NCBI RefSeq assembly: GCF_900117455.1
Contig: NZ_FPHO01000003.1
Location: 806,001-870,000 of the forward strand
Source of the DNA: Hyphomicrobium sp. CS1GBMeth3
Lineage (GTDB): Bacteria; Pseudomonadota; Alphaproteobacteria; Rhizobiales; Hyphomicrobiaceae
DNA length: 64,000 nt
Reading direction: 5' to 3'
Of the stretch, positions 43,271-52,745 are shown one piece after another (position 1 is the stretch's first letter; each line of letters begins with the position of its first letter). The notes below the pieces were generated by a model that was not told the origin of the DNA, ran no database searches, and worked only from the letters and a program-made list of their open reading frames with translations. The position numbers and the translations under genes are program-made.

Positions 43271-45597
43271 GCCGCGCTCAACTGCTCGGTCTGGCGAAAC
43301 GAGACGAGGACCGACTTAGACGTCGGCGTATCGCTCTGCTCGCCGGCTGTCGAAAACGGCACGAGGACGTTCAGCTCCGGATAGTAGCCGGCCACCGATC
43401 CGCGCGGCAGATCGTAGGACACGACGCGGAAGCTCTCCGCCACACGCTCGATTCCATCGTCGTGCCGTCCGATGATGTCGACGCGATCCCCGGATTCCAC
43501 ACCGATCTCGGCGAGGTCATCCGGATTGACGAACACGACGCGGCGCTCGCCATAGATTCCGCGATAGCGGTCGTCGAGACCGTAAACAGTCGTATTGTAC
43601 TGATCGTGAGAGCGGAAGGTCTGCAGCACGAAGAGGCCCTGCTCGCCGAGCGCCTTCTGGTGCTCGGTCTCGCGTGGCAGGCTGTCGGACGAAAAGGTGG
43701 CCCGTTGCGACGGTGTATTCCAGACGCGATGATCGACGGCGTTGTAAAGGCGAAAACCGCGCGGCTTGCGGACCCTTTCATTGTAGCCGTAGAAACCAGG
43801 AATGGTACGCGCGATCAGATCACGGATGCGATCATAGTTCTGGGCGAGTTGTGCCCAGTCCACGACGTCCGAGCCGACGGTCGCCGCCGCGATACCTGCG
43901 ATAATGCCGACCTCGGAACGAAGCTCTGGCGAAGCCGGTTTGTTGATCCCGCCCGAGCCGTGCACCATGCTCATCGAATCTTCAACCGTCACGATCTGGG
44001 CAACGCCCTTGCTGTTGCGGTCGATCTCCGTGCGTCCGAGGCAGGGCAGCACGTAGCTCACCTCTCCCGGCAGAAGATGCGAATGGTTGAGCTTGGTCGC
44101 AATATTGACGGTCAGCTTCTGATTGCGCAGCGTCTTGGCGATGAGAGAGCTGTCGGGAGTAGCGCGCGCGAAATTTCCGCCGAGCCCAATGAACGCCTGT
44201 GCCGAGCCATCGAGCATAGCGCCGATCGCCGCCAGCACGTTATGACCGTGCCGACGCGGCATCGAAACGCCGAACTCCGTCTCGAGGGCGTCGAGGAATG
44301 CCGCACTCGGCTGTTCATTGATGCCCACCGTGCGGTCGCCCTGCACGTTCGAATGCCCGCGCACCGGACACAGGCCGGCACCCGGCCGGCCAACATTGCC
44401 GCGCAGGAACATGAAGCTGGCGATCTCGCGAATCGTCGGCACGGAATGGCGGTGCTGGGTAACGCCCATCGCCCAGGTGCAGATCGTGCGATCGGCACCG
44501 ATGTAGATCTCGGCAAGATGCGTAAGTTGCGCACGCGTGAGACCGGACTGATGCTCGATCTCATCCCAGCTCGCCGCATCCACGGCAACGCGGTAGGCAC
44601 TGAAACCGAACGTGTGCTGTTTCAAAAAGCCATGATCGAGAACTGAAGGCCGCCCCTCGGCGAGCGCCGCGTCATCGGCAGCAAACACGGCCTTTGCGAT
44701 GCCGCGAATGGCCGCCATATCGCCGCCGACCCGAACCTGGTAGTACTCGCTTGCAATGGGCTTGCTGCCGCCGGTCAGCATCTCGAGCTTGTCCTGCGGA
44801 TCTGCAAAGCGCTCGAGCCCCTTCTCGCGCACAGGATTGAGAACGACGACACGCGCGCCACGCAGGGCCGCGCGGCGCAGGTCGCCAAGCATGCGCGGAT
44901 GATTGGTGCCCGGATTCTGGCCAATGACGAAAATGGCGTCGGCCTTCTCGAAATCTTCGAGCGTCACCGTGCCCTTGCCGATACCGACAGCTTGGTCGAG
45001 CGCGACGCCACTCGCCTCGTGGCACATGTTTGAGCAGTCGGGAAAATTGTTGGTGCCATAGAGGCGCACGAAGAGCTGATAGAGATATGCGGCCTCATTC
45101 GAAGCGCGGCCGGACGTATAGAATTCCGCGCGGTCGGGACTGTCGAGGGCCTTGAGAACCCGGCCAATCTCCGCGAACGCGTCGTCCCACGAAACCTGCA
45201 CATAACGGTCGCTGGCGGCGTCATAGCGCATCGGGTGCGTCAAGCGGCCCTGACGCTCGAGATCATAGTCGGTCCACGTGCGCAGTTCGCTGACGGTGTG
45301 ACGCGCAAAGAAATCATTTGGGCCGACGCGCTTGTGGGTCGCCTCCCAGGCCACCGCCTTTACGCCATTCTCGCAGAACTCGAACGACGAACCGTGCTCG
45401 GGGTCGCCCCAGGCGCAGCCCGGGCAATCGAAGCCATCCGGCTGGTTCGCCTTCAGCATCGCCGCCGCGCCAGTGAGCGGCGAGCCGCTGGCAAGGAGCT
45501 TCTTTCCGCAGCTCTTGAGCGCCCCCCAGCCGCCAGCGGCTTTCGACTTCTTCCCAATGAATGCCGGCTTACCCATGCGCATCGCTCTCAACGACAT
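43267..45597 (-). CDS. YdeP-type formate dehydrogenase-like molybdopterin oxidoreductase
   Basis: A 776-aa molybdopterin enzyme of the FdhF/YdeP branch. FDCPGCAWGDPEHG near the N-terminus, FYTSGRASNEAAYLYQLFVR, SNMCHEASGVAL, IGQNPGTNHPRML and GHSNVQGDRTVGI are typical. It contains the Cys in SNMCHEASG where FDH relatives place the Mo ligand. YdeP proteins have been linked to acid resistance and formate oxidation; the true substrate is not settled. No fdhD or electron-transfer subunit is adjacent. The start could be 45597 or 45579. The next gene overlaps its stop. Confidence 0.85.
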   Translation of the reverse strand: MSLRAMRMGKPAFIGKKSKAAGGWGALKSCGKKLLASGSPLTGAAAMLKANQPDGFDCPGCAWGDPEHGSSFEFCENGVKAVAWEATHKRVGPNDFFARHTVSELRTWTDYDLERQGRLTHPMRYDAASDRYVQVSWDDAFAEIGRVLKALDSPDRAEFYTSGRASNEAAYLYQLFVRLYGTNNFPDCSNMCHEASGVALDQAVGIGKGTVTLEDFEKADAIFVIGQNPGTNHPRMLGDLRRAALRGARVVVLNPVREKGLERFADPQDKLEMLTGGSKPIASEYYQVRVGGDMAAIRGIAKAVFAADDAALAEGRPSVLDHGFLKQHTFGFSAYRVAVDAASWDEIEHQSGLTRAQLTHLAEIYIGADRTICTWAMGVTQHRHSVPTIREIASFMFLRGNVGRPGAGLCPVRGHSNVQGDRTVGINEQPSAAFLDALETEFGVSMPRRHGHNVLAAIGAMLDGSAQAFIGLGGNFARATPDSSLIAKTLRNQKLTVNIATKLNHSHLLPGEVSYVLPCLGRTEIDRNSKGVAQIVTVEDSMSMVHGSGGINKPASPELRSEVGIIAGIAAATVGSDVVDWAQLAQNYDRIRDLIARTIPGFYGYNERVRKPRGFRLYNAVDHRVWNTPSQRATFSSDSLPRETEHQKALGEQGLFVLQTFRSHDQYNTTVYGLDDRYRGIYGERRVVFVNPDDLAEIGVESGDRVDIIGRHDDGIERVAESFRVVSYDLPRGSVAGYYPELNVLVPFSTAGEQSDTPTSKSVLVSFRQTEQLSAA

Positions 45598-45614
45598 CGA
45601 GACAATTGTGCATC

Positions 45615-45636
45615 TGCGAAATCGGGATTTTCCGCA
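45615..45636. promoter_or_regulatory. Imperfect palindrome upstream of the oxidoreductase gene
   Basis: TGCG-AAATC, two bases, GATTT-tc-CGCA form an imperfect inverted repeat about 20-40 bases upstream of the molybdopterin gene start; a TATATATT stretch (a possible -10) lies beside it at 45636-45643. A candidate operator only. Confidence 0.3.
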
Positions 45637-45765
45637 ATATATACGGCGGTTATGGCTGACATGCGGAAAGAGCAGAACTGCCCGGGCGGCGCTCAGCGGT
45701 CGGCGTATTACCTCTGTGCTCGGAGGAGGGAAGCCGCCGTAACCCGGTAAAGCGGGCCGAAGCGC

Positions 45766-46302
45766 CTAGGTCAGCCGACGCTTTTCGAGCTTCCGGGCCA
45801 GCGTCCGCCGGTGCAGCCCGAGGCGGCGCGCCGTCTCCGAAATGTTGAACTCGGTCTCGACCAGCGTCTGGTGAATCCGCTCCCACTCGAGCGTCTTGAG
45901 CGACGACGGGCGCGGACTGAGCGGCACGCCCGCATCACCGCCGGTCTTTCCAAACGCCGCCTCGATGTCGTCCGTGTTCGCGGGCTTAGCGAGATAATGG
46001 CAGGCACCGAGCTTGATCGCTTCCACCGCCGTCACGATGCTCGCGAACCCGGTGAGCACGACGATACGCATGTGCGGATCATGATCATGGAGCGTCTTAA
46101 CAACCTTGAGGCCCGAGCCGGACGCAAGCTTGAGGTCGACGACGGCATAGCCGAAGCGCGTCGCGGCCAATAGCGAGTCCAACCCATCCAGCCCCTCGCA
46201 CACCTCGACGCAATAGCCGCGCCGTTGAAAGGAGCGCCGCAGGGCACGCGCAAAAGAGGTGTCATCCTCAACGATCAGAAGCGAACGATGGCTTTCCGTC
46301 AC
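45766..46302 (-). CDS. regA: Redox response regulator RegA/ActR/PrrA
   Basis: About 178 aa, starting at GTG 46302 inside the kinase gene's 3' end. Receiver domain: LLIVEDDTSFA, VVDLKLASGSG with the phospho-acceptor Asp, VVLTGFAS and YLAKPAN. The C-terminal Fis-type helix-turn-helix (TEFNISETARRLGLHRRTLARKLEKR) is nearly invariant in the RegA family. It controls respiratory oxidases, photosynthesis or fixation genes according to redox state. Coupled to its kinase. Confidence 0.95.
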   Translation of the reverse strand: MTESHRSLLIVEDDTSFARALRRSFQRRGYCVEVCEGLDGLDSLLAATRFGYAVVDLKLASGSGLKVVKTLHDHDPHMRIVVLTGFASIVTAVEAIKLGACHYLAKPANTDDIEAAFGKTGGDAGVPLSPRPSSLKTLEWERIHQTLVETEFNISETARRLGLHRRTLARKLEKRRLT

Positions 46303-47569
46303 TACCCAAACCGGAGAAAGTGGCAAGCGGCAGCGTCAACGTGACAGACGCGCCCTTTCCAGGATTGTTCTGCGCCGAAACCGAGCCGCCGAGCTTGCGA
46401 ACGGCATTGACCACGAGAAAAAGACCGAGACCGCTGCCTGGCCTGTTCTTGCTCGACTGATACGGCTTGCCGATCGACTGTAGCATGTCCGGTTTGAACC
46501 CCGGTCCAGCATCCGCGACGACGATGACCAGCATGTCCTCCTGCCGCATGACGGAAAGCCCCACCCACGCGGGAGACGCTTCCAGAGCATTATCGAACAG
46601 ATTGAACAACACCTGCTTCAGCGCGGCATCAGACACGATGCTGGCATCCGGCTCGAAGGTATTGCTGTAATCCACCTGGGCTGGCGATCGGCTGGCACGC
46701 CATTCTAGCGCCGCATCGTCAAGAAAGTCACGCATCGTCGTGCGGATCGTACCCTCGCCCCTGGCTTCACCCGACGACACGAGGATGCTGGATACGATCT
46801 GCTTGCAACGGTCGAGCTGCACCTGCATCTCGCCCATCTCTTCGAGGAGCTGCGGATCCTTCCGGAAGGCAGACATGTGGCGCCAGTCGTTGAGAATGAC
46901 CGAGAGCGTGGCAAGCGGCGTGCCGAGCTCATGCGCGGCGCCGGACGCAAGAAGCCCGATGCGCACGATATGATCCTCCTCCGCCGCCTGTTGGCGCAGA
47001 TCGGCGAGATGCGCATCGCGCTCCCGCAGATTGCGGTTGATGCGCGTGATGAACAGAACCAGCAGGCATGCCGTCAGCAAGAAGCTGATGAAGCTGCCCT
47101 GGACATGAAGCGTGACAAAGGTCTCGCTGTCATACAGCGGAATCGCAAGCGGACGGTTGAATGACATGAGCAGGAGAAAGCAGGCGCTCGCGAACCCGAC
47201 CAGCGACCAGGTGGCTCGGACGTCGAGCAGCGTGGCCCCGAGCATCACCTGCAGGAGATAGAGAAAGACAAACGGATTGGAGGCGCCCCCGCTCAGATAA
47301 AGCTGGGCTGTCAACGCGGCGACATCGAGAAGAAGCTCGACGAACAGCTCGAAATGCGCAACCGGACGCAAGCTGCGCAAGCGGAGCAACGTCGTCACGT
47401 TGAGACCGACGAGAAACAGCACGATCGCCGCCATAGGCGCGACTGGTAGCACGACGTCGATCATATGATGGACAAAGAGAATGGTGATGATCTGCCCGGC
47501 GACCGCGAGCCAGCGGAGCTGGACGAGCAGCAGAAGGTTCTTGCGGTTCGTGGTGTCCGGCGCCGCCAT
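46268..47569 (-). CDS. regB: Redox sensor histidine kinase RegB/ActS/PrrB
   Basis: About 433 aa from ATG 47569. Six membrane helices fill residues 15-190 and include GGASNPF, the GGxxNPF quinone-sensing motif of RegB. The H-box is HELGTPLATLSV and the dimer helix carries the redox Cys in QLDRCKQIV. The ATPase part has DNALEASP, DAGPGF and GSGLGLFLV. It senses the quinone pool and phosphorylates RegA. The gene starts 4 bases after the surf1 stop, tying it to the cyo operon whose product oxidises the same pool. Confidence 0.95.
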   Translation of the reverse strand: MAAPDTTNRKNLLLLVQLRWLAVAGQIITILFVHHMIDVVLPVAPMAAIVLFLVGLNVTTLLRLRSLRPVAHFELFVELLLDVAALTAQLYLSGGASNPFVFLYLLQVMLGATLLDVRATWSLVGFASACFLLLMSFNRPLAIPLYDSETFVTLHVQGSFISFLLTACLLVLFITRINRNLRERDAHLADLRQQAAEEDHIVRIGLLASGAAHELGTPLATLSVILNDWRHMSAFRKDPQLLEEMGEMQVQLDRCKQIVSSILVSSGEARGEGTIRTTMRDFLDDAALEWRASRSPAQVDYSNTFEPDASIVSDAALKQVLFNLFDNALEASPAWVGLSVMRQEDMLVIVVADAGPGFKPDMLQSIGKPYQSSKNRPGSGLGLFLVVNAVRKLGGSVSAQNNPGKGASVTLTLPLATFSGLGSDGKPSFASDR

Positions 47570-47573
47570 CGCG

Positions 47574-48365
47574 CTACCTAAGCTCGCCGGATAGCTCCCA
47601 CCGCTCGGACTTAGAGCCGCCCCGCGCGCCTTGCTTCCGCCGCCAGTCGTAGAGCACATAGGCACCGCCCGCCAATGCCATCAGGGCCAGGGTAAACCAC
47701 GTCACGGCATAAACGAGATGATTGTTGGTGAAGCTCACACGCGTCAGACCACCAACTGGCCATCCGCCGAGATTGGGCGCTGCGTCCGCATCGATAAAAT
47801 AGGGCGCGGCCTCACTAAGCCCCCGCGCGGACGCGATGGCCGCCACATCGCGGGAATACCAGCGGTCGCCTGCCGGATCATTCTCGCGCAGGAATGCACC
47901 GCCTGGCTCTGACAGCCTCAAAAGGCCGGTCACGGCCGTATCGCTCGCGATCGCACCCCCAGCGCGTACTGCCGGATCGCGGCGCTCCGCCGTCACGAAC
48001 CCACGGTTGATGAGCACCGTAAAGCCATGTGTCGTCTCGAGCGGCGTCAGCACCCAATGGCCGCTACCGAGATCGGTGACAGCCTGCACGAGCGTTTCCC
48101 TATCGTGCAGGAAACGTCCCGCCACACGCACCTTCAGATACTCGCTGGAAGCTGCAGTTACGGAGCCCCACGTGTCACGCCCGGGCACCGCAACGGGATC
48201 GGCCGCAACGCGCCGCTCCACGCGCTCGATGAGATCCAGCTTCCAGGAAAGCCGCTTCACCTGCCAGACACCGAGTGCGCCGAGCAGCGCGGCGCTCGCA
48301 ACCGCGGCGATCACGATAAGGATCACCGCTAGCGAGGAGCGCCCGTGCCGGAGCGCCGCCGTCAT
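47574..48365 (-). CDS. SURF1 family oxidase assembly protein
   Basis: About 263 aa from ATG 48365, overlapping the cyoD stop (ATGA). Two membrane helices: near 10-30 (ILIVIAAVASAALLGALGVWQ, in part) and near 220-240 (FTNNHLVYAVTWFTLALMALAGG). The periplasmic domain has WGSVTAASSEYLKVRVAGRF and GFTVLINRGFV. SURF1 helps insert heme into terminal oxidases; in this operon it would assist cytochrome bo3. Confidence 0.93.
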   Translation of the reverse strand: MTAALRHGRSSLAVILIVIAAVASAALLGALGVWQVKRLSWKLDLIERVERRVAADPVAVPGRDTWGSVTAASSEYLKVRVAGRFLHDRETLVQAVTDLGSGHWVLTPLETTHGFTVLINRGFVTAERRDPAVRAGGAIASDTAVTGLLRLSEPGGAFLRENDPAGDRWYSRDVAAIASARGLSEAAPYFIDADAAPNLGGWPVGGLTRVSFTNNHLVYAVTWFTLALMALAGGAYVLYDWRRKQGARGGSKSERWELSGELR

Positions 48366-48751
48366 GGCATCTGCCGCATATCGTGGAACGGCATGGTGTT
48401 CGTGTTCAGGTGATGCATGACCCACAGCGAGCCGGCCATCGCGATGACGATGACGATCAGCGTGAAGATCAGAGCCATCATGCTCCACCCCTCTTCCGCA
48501 CTGCTGGTCATGTGCAGGAAAAAGACGATGTGGACGGCGATCTGAACGATCGCGAACGCCATGATGACGAAAGCCGTGAGCTGTTTGCTCTCCAGAACCT
48601 CGCCCATCACCAGCCAGAATGGCATCGCGGTCAGAACAACCGACAGCACGAAGCCGATCAGATAACCGCGGAGCGACCCATGCGCATGTCCATCCGCATG
48701 ATGATGCTCGTGGCCGGCCTCGGCATGCGCGGCAGCGTTGGGCGCGCTCAT
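48362..48751 (-). CDS. cyoD: Cytochrome bo3 ubiquinol oxidase subunit IV
   Basis: About 129 aa from ATG 48751, which overlaps the cyoC stop. A His-rich N-terminus (HEHHHADGHAHG), then GSLRGYLIGFVLSVVLTAMPFW and two further helices (FAIVQIAVHIVFFLHM). It supports CuB binding during assembly of the oxidase. The His-rich leader is unusual in amount and might bind metal. Confidence 0.93.
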   Translation of the reverse strand: MSAPNAAAHAEAGHEHHHADGHAHGSLRGYLIGFVLSVVLTAMPFWLVMGEVLESKQLTAFVIMAFAIVQIAVHIVFFLHMTSSAEEGWSMMALIFTLIVIVIAMAGSLWVMHHLNTNTMPFHDMRQMP

Positions 48752-49383
48752 CGCAGGACTCCCATCAGGTAGACGAAGGTAAACACCCCGATCCAGATCA
48801 CATCGAGGAAATGCCAGAACATGCTGAGGCACATCAGCCGGCGCTTATTGGCCTCGACGAGTCCGTGGCGCCGCACCTGAATCCAGAGCGTGACCAGCCA
48901 GACGATGCCGAAAGCCACGTGCAGCCCGTGCGTGCCGACGAGCGTGAAGAAGGATGACAGGAAGGCGCTACGCTGCGGCGTGGCGCCGATATGGATCAGG
49001 TGCGCGAACTCGTAGAGTTCGATCCCGAGGAAGGCGAGACCGAACACGCCGGTGACGACCAGCCACGCCAGCGTACTCCGCACGTTGCCCTTCACCATTT
49101 CCAGCATCGCGAACCCGAAGGTCAGCGACGACAGCAGCAGCATGGCCGTGTTGAGCGCCACAAGCTCCAGCTCGAACAGGTCCTTAGGCGCCGGACCCGC
49201 TGCATAGCTGGCGCCCAGAACCCCGTAGATGGCGAACAGCACCGCAAAGATGAGGCAGTCGCTCATCAGGTAGATCCAGAAGCCGAGCATGGTGCTCGAG
49301 CCTTCGGGATGGGCGTGCTCGTCCTTGAGGTAGAATACGGGCGCCTCATCGCCTGCGTGGGTGTCTCTGGCAAGCATCGTCAT
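48748..49383 (-). CDS. cyoC: Cytochrome bo3 ubiquinol oxidase subunit III
   Basis: 211 aa, five membrane helices, with [40 protein letters not shown] and [23 protein letters not shown] typical of subunit III of quinol oxidases. ATG 49383 overlaps the cyoB stop. Confidence 0.95.
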   Translation of the reverse strand: MTMLARDTHAGDEAPVFYLKDEHAHPEGSSTMLGFWIYLMSDCLIFAVLFAIYGVLGASYAAGPAPKDLFELELVALNTAMLLLSSLTFGFAMLEMVKGNVRSTLAWLVVTGVFGLAFLGIELYEFAHLIHIGATPQRSAFLSSFFTLVGTHGLHVAFGIVWLVTLWIQVRRHGLVEANKRRLMCLSMFWHFLDVIWIGVFTFVYLMGVLR

Positions 49384-51392
49384 GCATTCACTCCGCTTGC
49401 TGCTAGCAGCTTCGTCCGTTCGGCCTCGGTGCGCACGACGTCATCCTTCGCGATATGGAAGCCGTGGTCGTAGCCAAAGGTATGGGCAATCGCGACACCG
49501 ATGATGGCCGCAAAGCTCAGAGCCGCCAGCCACCACATGTACCAGATGAGCGCGAACCCGAGCACAACGCTGAGGCCGGCGAGAATAACACCCGTCCCCG
49601 TGTTGCCCGGCATGTGGATCGGCCTGAAGCCTTCGAGGGGCCGCCGGTAGCCGCGCCGCTTCATATCCCACCACGCATCGTTGTCGTGCACGACAGGCGT
49701 GAAGGCGAAGTTGTAGTTCGGCGGCGGAGACGATGTAGCCCATTCCAGCGTGCGGCCATTCCACGGGTCGCCCGTCGTATCGCGAAGCTGATCCCGCCTC
49801 ATGATGCTGACGGCGATCTGAATGATGAAAGCCACGATGCCGATCAGGATCAGGAAGGCACCGAAGCCCGCGATCAGGAACCAGATCTGCAGCGAGGGAT
49901 CATCGAACACCCGCAACCTGCGCGTCACGCCCATAAGGCCGAGCACGTAAAGCGGCATGAACGCGAAAAAGAAGCCAAGCACCCAGCCCCAGAACGATAC
50001 CTTGCCCCAGAACGGATCCAGCCGGAAACCGAACGCCTTCGGGAACCAGTAGATCATGCCAGCGAACAAGCCGTAGACGACGCCGCCGATGATGACGTTA
50101 TGGAAGTGCGCAACGAGGAACAGCGAGTTGTGCAGAACGAAGTCGGCAGGCGGTACGGCGAGCAGCACGCCGGTCATGCCACCGATGACGAACGTCAGCA
50201 TGAACGCGATCGTCCACATCATCGGCAGCTCGAAGCGGATGCGGCCCCGATACATCGTGAACAGCCAGTTGAACACCTTGGCACCCGTCGGAATCGAGAT
50301 GATCATCGTCGTGATGCCGAAGAACGAGTTGACGCTGGCGCCGGATCCCATCGTGAAGAAGTGGTGCAGCCACACGAGGTAGGACAGGATGGTGATGACC
50401 ACGGTCGCGTAGACCATCGACGTGTAGCCGAACAGCCGCTTGCCCGAGAAGGTCGCCGCGATCTCCGAGAAGATGCCGAAAACCGGCAGGATCAGGATGT
50501 AGACCTCCGGATGACCCCAGATCCAGATGAGGTTCACGTACATCATCGGATTGCCGCCGAGATCGCTCGTGAAGAAGTTCGTGCCCACGTAGCGGTCGAG
50601 TGAGAGCAGCACCAGCGTCGCCGTCAGGATCGGGAAGGTCGCCACGATCAGAACGTTGGTGCAGAGCGACGTCCAAACGAACACCGGCATCTTCATCATC
50701 GTCATGCCGGGCGCGCGCATCTTGACGATCGTGCAAATGAGGTTGATGCCCGATAGCGTCGTCCCGACGCCCGCCACCTGCAAGGACCATATGTAATAGT
50801 CCACGCCGACACCTGGACTGTATTCGGCGCCCGACAAAGGCGGATATGCCAGCCACCCCGTGCGTGCGAACTCGCCGACGAACAGCGACATCATAACCAG
50901 CACGGCACCGCCGGTTGTCATCCAGAAGCTGAAGTTGTTGAGGAATGGAAACGAGACGTCGCGCGCGCCGATCTGCAGCGGAACGATGTAGTTCATGAGC
51001 CCCGTGACCAGTGGCATGGCCACGAAGAAGATCATGATCACGCCGTGGGCCGTGAAGATCTGATCGTAGTGATGGGCGTTGAGATAGCCTTCCGAACCGT
51101 TGAAGGCCATCGCCTGCTGGATACGCATCATGATCGCGTCCGCGAAGCCGCGCAACAGCATCACGATACCGAGGATCATGTACATGATACCGATGCGCTT
51201 GTGGTCGACGGTCGTAAACCACTCACGCCAGAGATAGCCCCACAGCCGATAGTAGGTGACGGCACCGACGAGCGCGAGCCCACCCAGCACAACGACCGCA
51301 AAGGTGCCGACGAGAATGGGCTCGTGAATCGGGATGGCGTCCCATGTGAGCCGGCCGAAGATCAGCTTGGTCAAATCGAAATTGTCGAACAT
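49380..51392 (-). CDS. cyoB: Cytochrome bo3 ubiquinol oxidase subunit I
   Basis: 670 aa, the catalytic heme-copper subunit with 15 helices. [29 protein letters not shown] (a CuB His and the cross-linked Tyr) and HHFFTMG (the two further CuB His) are intact; HFHNVIIGG carries the heme ligands. Fully standard length. It reduces oxygen to water with quinol electrons and pumps protons. Starts 8 bases after the cyoA stop. Confidence 0.97.
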   Translation of the reverse strand: MFDNFDLTKLIFGRLTWDAIPIHEPILVGTFAVVVLGGLALVGAVTYYRLWGYLWREWFTTVDHKRIGIMYMILGIVMLLRGFADAIMMRIQQAMAFNGSEGYLNAHHYDQIFTAHGVIMIFFVAMPLVTGLMNYIVPLQIGARDVSFPFLNNFSFWMTTGGAVLVMMSLFVGEFARTGWLAYPPLSGAEYSPGVGVDYYIWSLQVAGVGTTLSGINLICTIVKMRAPGMTMMKMPVFVWTSLCTNVLIVATFPILTATLVLLSLDRYVGTNFFTSDLGGNPMMYVNLIWIWGHPEVYILILPVFGIFSEIAATFSGKRLFGYTSMVYATVVITILSYLVWLHHFFTMGSGASVNSFFGITTMIISIPTGAKVFNWLFTMYRGRIRFELPMMWTIAFMLTFVIGGMTGVLLAVPPADFVLHNSLFLVAHFHNVIIGGVVYGLFAGMIYWFPKAFGFRLDPFWGKVSFWGWVLGFFFAFMPLYVLGLMGVTRRLRVFDDPSLQIWFLIAGFGAFLILIGIVAFIIQIAVSIMRRDQLRDTTGDPWNGRTLEWATSSPPPNYNFAFTPVVHDNDAWWDMKRRGYRRPLEGFRPIHMPGNTGTGVILAGLSVVLGFALIWYMWWLAALSFAAIIGVAIAHTFGYDHGFHIAKDDVVRTEAERTKLLAASGVNA

Positions 51393-51400
51393 GTGCGCAC

Positions 51401-52573
51401 TCAGGTGCCGGACAGCGAGCGCAACGGAAGGCTCGCGTCGATCTTGGGAGATGAGAAGGGCGTGAACGAGGGACGCGGCAGACCGGCCCCGAGAAGCGGC
51501 TGGCGATCACGGGGGCGCGCTGCATCCGCCGTCCGTTCGCCGGCGGCCTGGGCTTCCTCAGTGGTGCAGATGCCGGCGACCGCCGTTGCCTTCGGCCCGA
51601 ACAGAGCGCTGCGCATGGTGCCGGCCTTCCTGTCGGGCGGCTGCAGCAGATTGATACCGGCAAACCCCAGCCCGCCGCTGGCATCGATCGCCATCATCTC
51701 GTCCATGCACATCTTACCGGGCTCCGCGCAGCGGTCGCGGATCAGCCGGAAAAGTTGCGGCTCCACGGTCGCGTAGCGGCGCACGGGCTCGTTCTCGCTC
51801 GGCTTGGCGAGCTTCAGATAGGTCGCACGATCGAGCGCACCGCCCTCCGCCTTCACCGCCGCGACCCATTTGTCGAAACCGTCTTGGTCCACTCCGTGGA
51901 AGGCGAATCGCATGCCGGAGAAGCCATCGCCACTGTAGTTGGTGGAGAAGCCGGCGTAGGTGCCCGGCTTGTTGATCACACCGTGCAGTGTCGTCTCCAT
52001 GCCGGGCATGGCGTAGATCATCCCGGCCAGCGCCGGCACGTAGAACGAGTTCATCACCGACGTCGCAGTGAGGCGGAAGCGGATCGGCCTGTCGACCGGC
52101 GCCGCCATCTCGTTGACGGTGGCGATACCGTGCTCCGGATAAATGAATAGCCATTTCCAATCGAGCGCCGCCACCTCGACCTCAAGCGGCTTGACCGCTT
52201 CCGCGACCGGCTGCTCGCGCGCCACTCTGTCGAGCGGGCGGTAGGGATCGAGCAGGTGCGTCCACATCCAGGTGACCGCGCCGAGGCAGATGATGATCAG
52301 AAGCGGCGCGGCCCAGATGACCAGCTCGAGATAGGTGGAATGATTCCAGTCTGGATCGTAATCGCCCGACTGGTTTGCCTCCCGGTATTTCCAGGCAAAG
52401 AACACCGTGAGCGCCATCACCGGGACGATGATGAGCAGCATAAGGACGGTCGAGATCACAACAAGGTCGCGCTGCTGCACGGCGATGTCACCGGCAGGAT
52501 GAAGCACGACAAAGTCGCACCCCCCCAGCATCAGGGCAAGCGGCGTCAGCGCCAACAGTCGAAAGCGGCTCAT
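51401..52573 (-). CDS. cyoA: Cytochrome bo3 ubiquinol oxidase subunit II
   Basis: About 390 aa from ATG 52573. A lipoprotein signal ends in LGGC (Cys19). Two helices follow, then the cupredoxin domain ([39 protein letters not shown]) that lacks CuA ligands, as in quinol oxidases. The C-terminal 80 residues extend beyond the E. coli protein. First gene of the cyo operon, divergent from an MFS gene with about 170 bases between them. Confidence 0.95.
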   Translation of the reverse strand: MSRFRLLALTPLALMLGGCDFVVLHPAGDIAVQQRDLVVISTVLMLLIIVPVMALTVFFAWKYREANQSGDYDPDWNHSTYLELVIWAAPLLIIICLGAVTWMWTHLLDPYRPLDRVAREQPVAEAVKPLEVEVAALDWKWLFIYPEHGIATVNEMAAPVDRPIRFRLTATSVMNSFYVPALAGMIYAMPGMETTLHGVINKPGTYAGFSTNYSGDGFSGMRFAFHGVDQDGFDKWVAAVKAEGGALDRATYLKLAKPSENEPVRRYATVEPQLFRLIRDRCAEPGKMCMDEMMAIDASGGLGFAGINLLQPPDRKAGTMRSALFGPKATAVAGICTTEEAQAAGERTADAARPRDRQPLLGAGLPRPSFTPFSSPKIDASLPLRSLSGT

Positions 52574-52745
52574 GATAGGCGGTCCGTGCGTACGAGGCGG
52601 CTCCGTCGCAGCGCTACCTCTTGAAGCGCGCGCGGCCCATTGGACAATTTGCCCAATGCCGCGATTGGCCACGGACGCCTAGGACGGCCATGCGGCACAG
52701 CCGACACGGCGCGAGACGCGTGCGAAACATCATTCCGGTGCGATC

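Noticed and set aside
49455..50603. Highly charged 382-codon frame opposite cyoB
   Set aside because: It mirrors the conserved membrane helices of cyoB and has no own start signal.
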